Origin: Bacteroidota bacterium
GTDB lineage: Bacteria > Bacteroidota > Ignavibacteria > Palsa-1295
Reading direction: 5' to 3'
NCBI GenBank assembly: GCA_025363505.1
Contig: JANYDV010000083.1
Location: forward strand, 1 to 14,777
Length of the DNA: 14,777 bases
The translations under genes were made by a program, and so were the position numbers. The notes under the pieces are model-generated. The model was not told the origin of the DNA. It made no database searches and was given only the letters and a program-made list of their open reading frames with translations. Positions 14,725 to 14,777 of the stretch are shown here, piece by piece; position 1 is the stretch's first letter; each line of letters opens with the position of its first letter.

Positions 14725-14777
14725 ATGAAAAAAATCACGAAAATCTCGATATGTTGTTTCGTTGTGATTGTAATGCT
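14725..14777 (+). CDS. Start of a further gene with a signal-like N-terminus (truncated by the window)
   Basis: An ATG 43 nt after the acyl-CoA dehydrogenase stop opens a frame that stays open to the right edge, giving MKKITKISICCFVVIVM. A basic start followed by a hydrophobic run is typical of a Sec signal peptide or membrane anchor; paired cysteines at 10-11 could also be part of a lipobox, but the segment is too short to tell. Only 17 residues are visible, so nothing can be said about function. Confidence 0.5.
   Translation, partial: MKKITKISICCFVVIVM

Noticed and set aside
1..14777. Mobile element, prophage, defence island or CRISPR array
   Set aside because: No transposase, integrase, nuclease or spacer-repeat pattern is seen; gene content is envelope synthesis, DNA repair and metabolism with even base composition by eye.

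Overview
The window reads as a stretch of Gram-negative chromosome, most likely from the Bacteroidota/Chlorobiota side of the FCB group (Ignavibacteria- or Kapabacteria-like); this placement is an inference. Supporting signs are moderate GC, almost no Shine-Dalgarno sequences before the starts, two copies of a Bacteroidetes-type -7 promoter octamer (TATTTTTG, consensus TAnnTTTG) each 32 nt before an ATG, lipoproteins with clear lipoboxes, and Kdo/LPS genes that prove an outer membrane. I see no rRNA, tRNA, CRISPR array, transposase, integrase or phage gene.

Layout. The left edge (1-369, +) holds the C-terminal end of a family 9 (heptosyltransferase-type) glycosyltransferase. It converges, across a 113-bp spacer with three inverted repeats, on a long minus-strand run from about 11.77 kb down to 0.48 kb. 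In transcription order the run contains: a small secreted protein, a GT4 glycosyltransferase, a Wzx/MurJ-type flippase, a ZIP metal transporter, a lipoprotein, a PlsC-type acyltransferase, kdsA, an unrecognised 245-aa protein, kdsD, an LptC-like lipoprotein, a PcrA/UvrD helicase and a small helical lipoprotein. On the right, after a divergent spacer, a plus-strand pair encodes an aldehyde dehydrogenase and an acyl-CoA dehydrogenase. The right edge cuts the start of a further gene with a signal-sequence-like N-terminus.

How the genes fit together. The core from the lipoprotein at 7957 down to 3415 looks like an envelope operon: lipid acylation (PlsC), Kdo-8-phosphate synthesis (KdsD makes arabinose 5-phosphate, KdsA condenses it with PEP) and LPS transport (LptC), with 4-bp and 20-bp overlaps. 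The GT4, flippase and GT9 genes suggest surface polysaccharide or LPS core assembly. KdsC, KdsB, WaaA, LptA and LptB are not in the window. The least explained piece is the 245-aa protein coupled between kdsA and kdsD. The ALDH/acyl-CoA dehydrogenase pair looks like ordinary aldehyde and acyl-CoA catabolism. I did not find a clear new defence or mobile system; the points worth following are the kds-embedded unknown, the regulatory repeats and the use of TTG/GTG starts.
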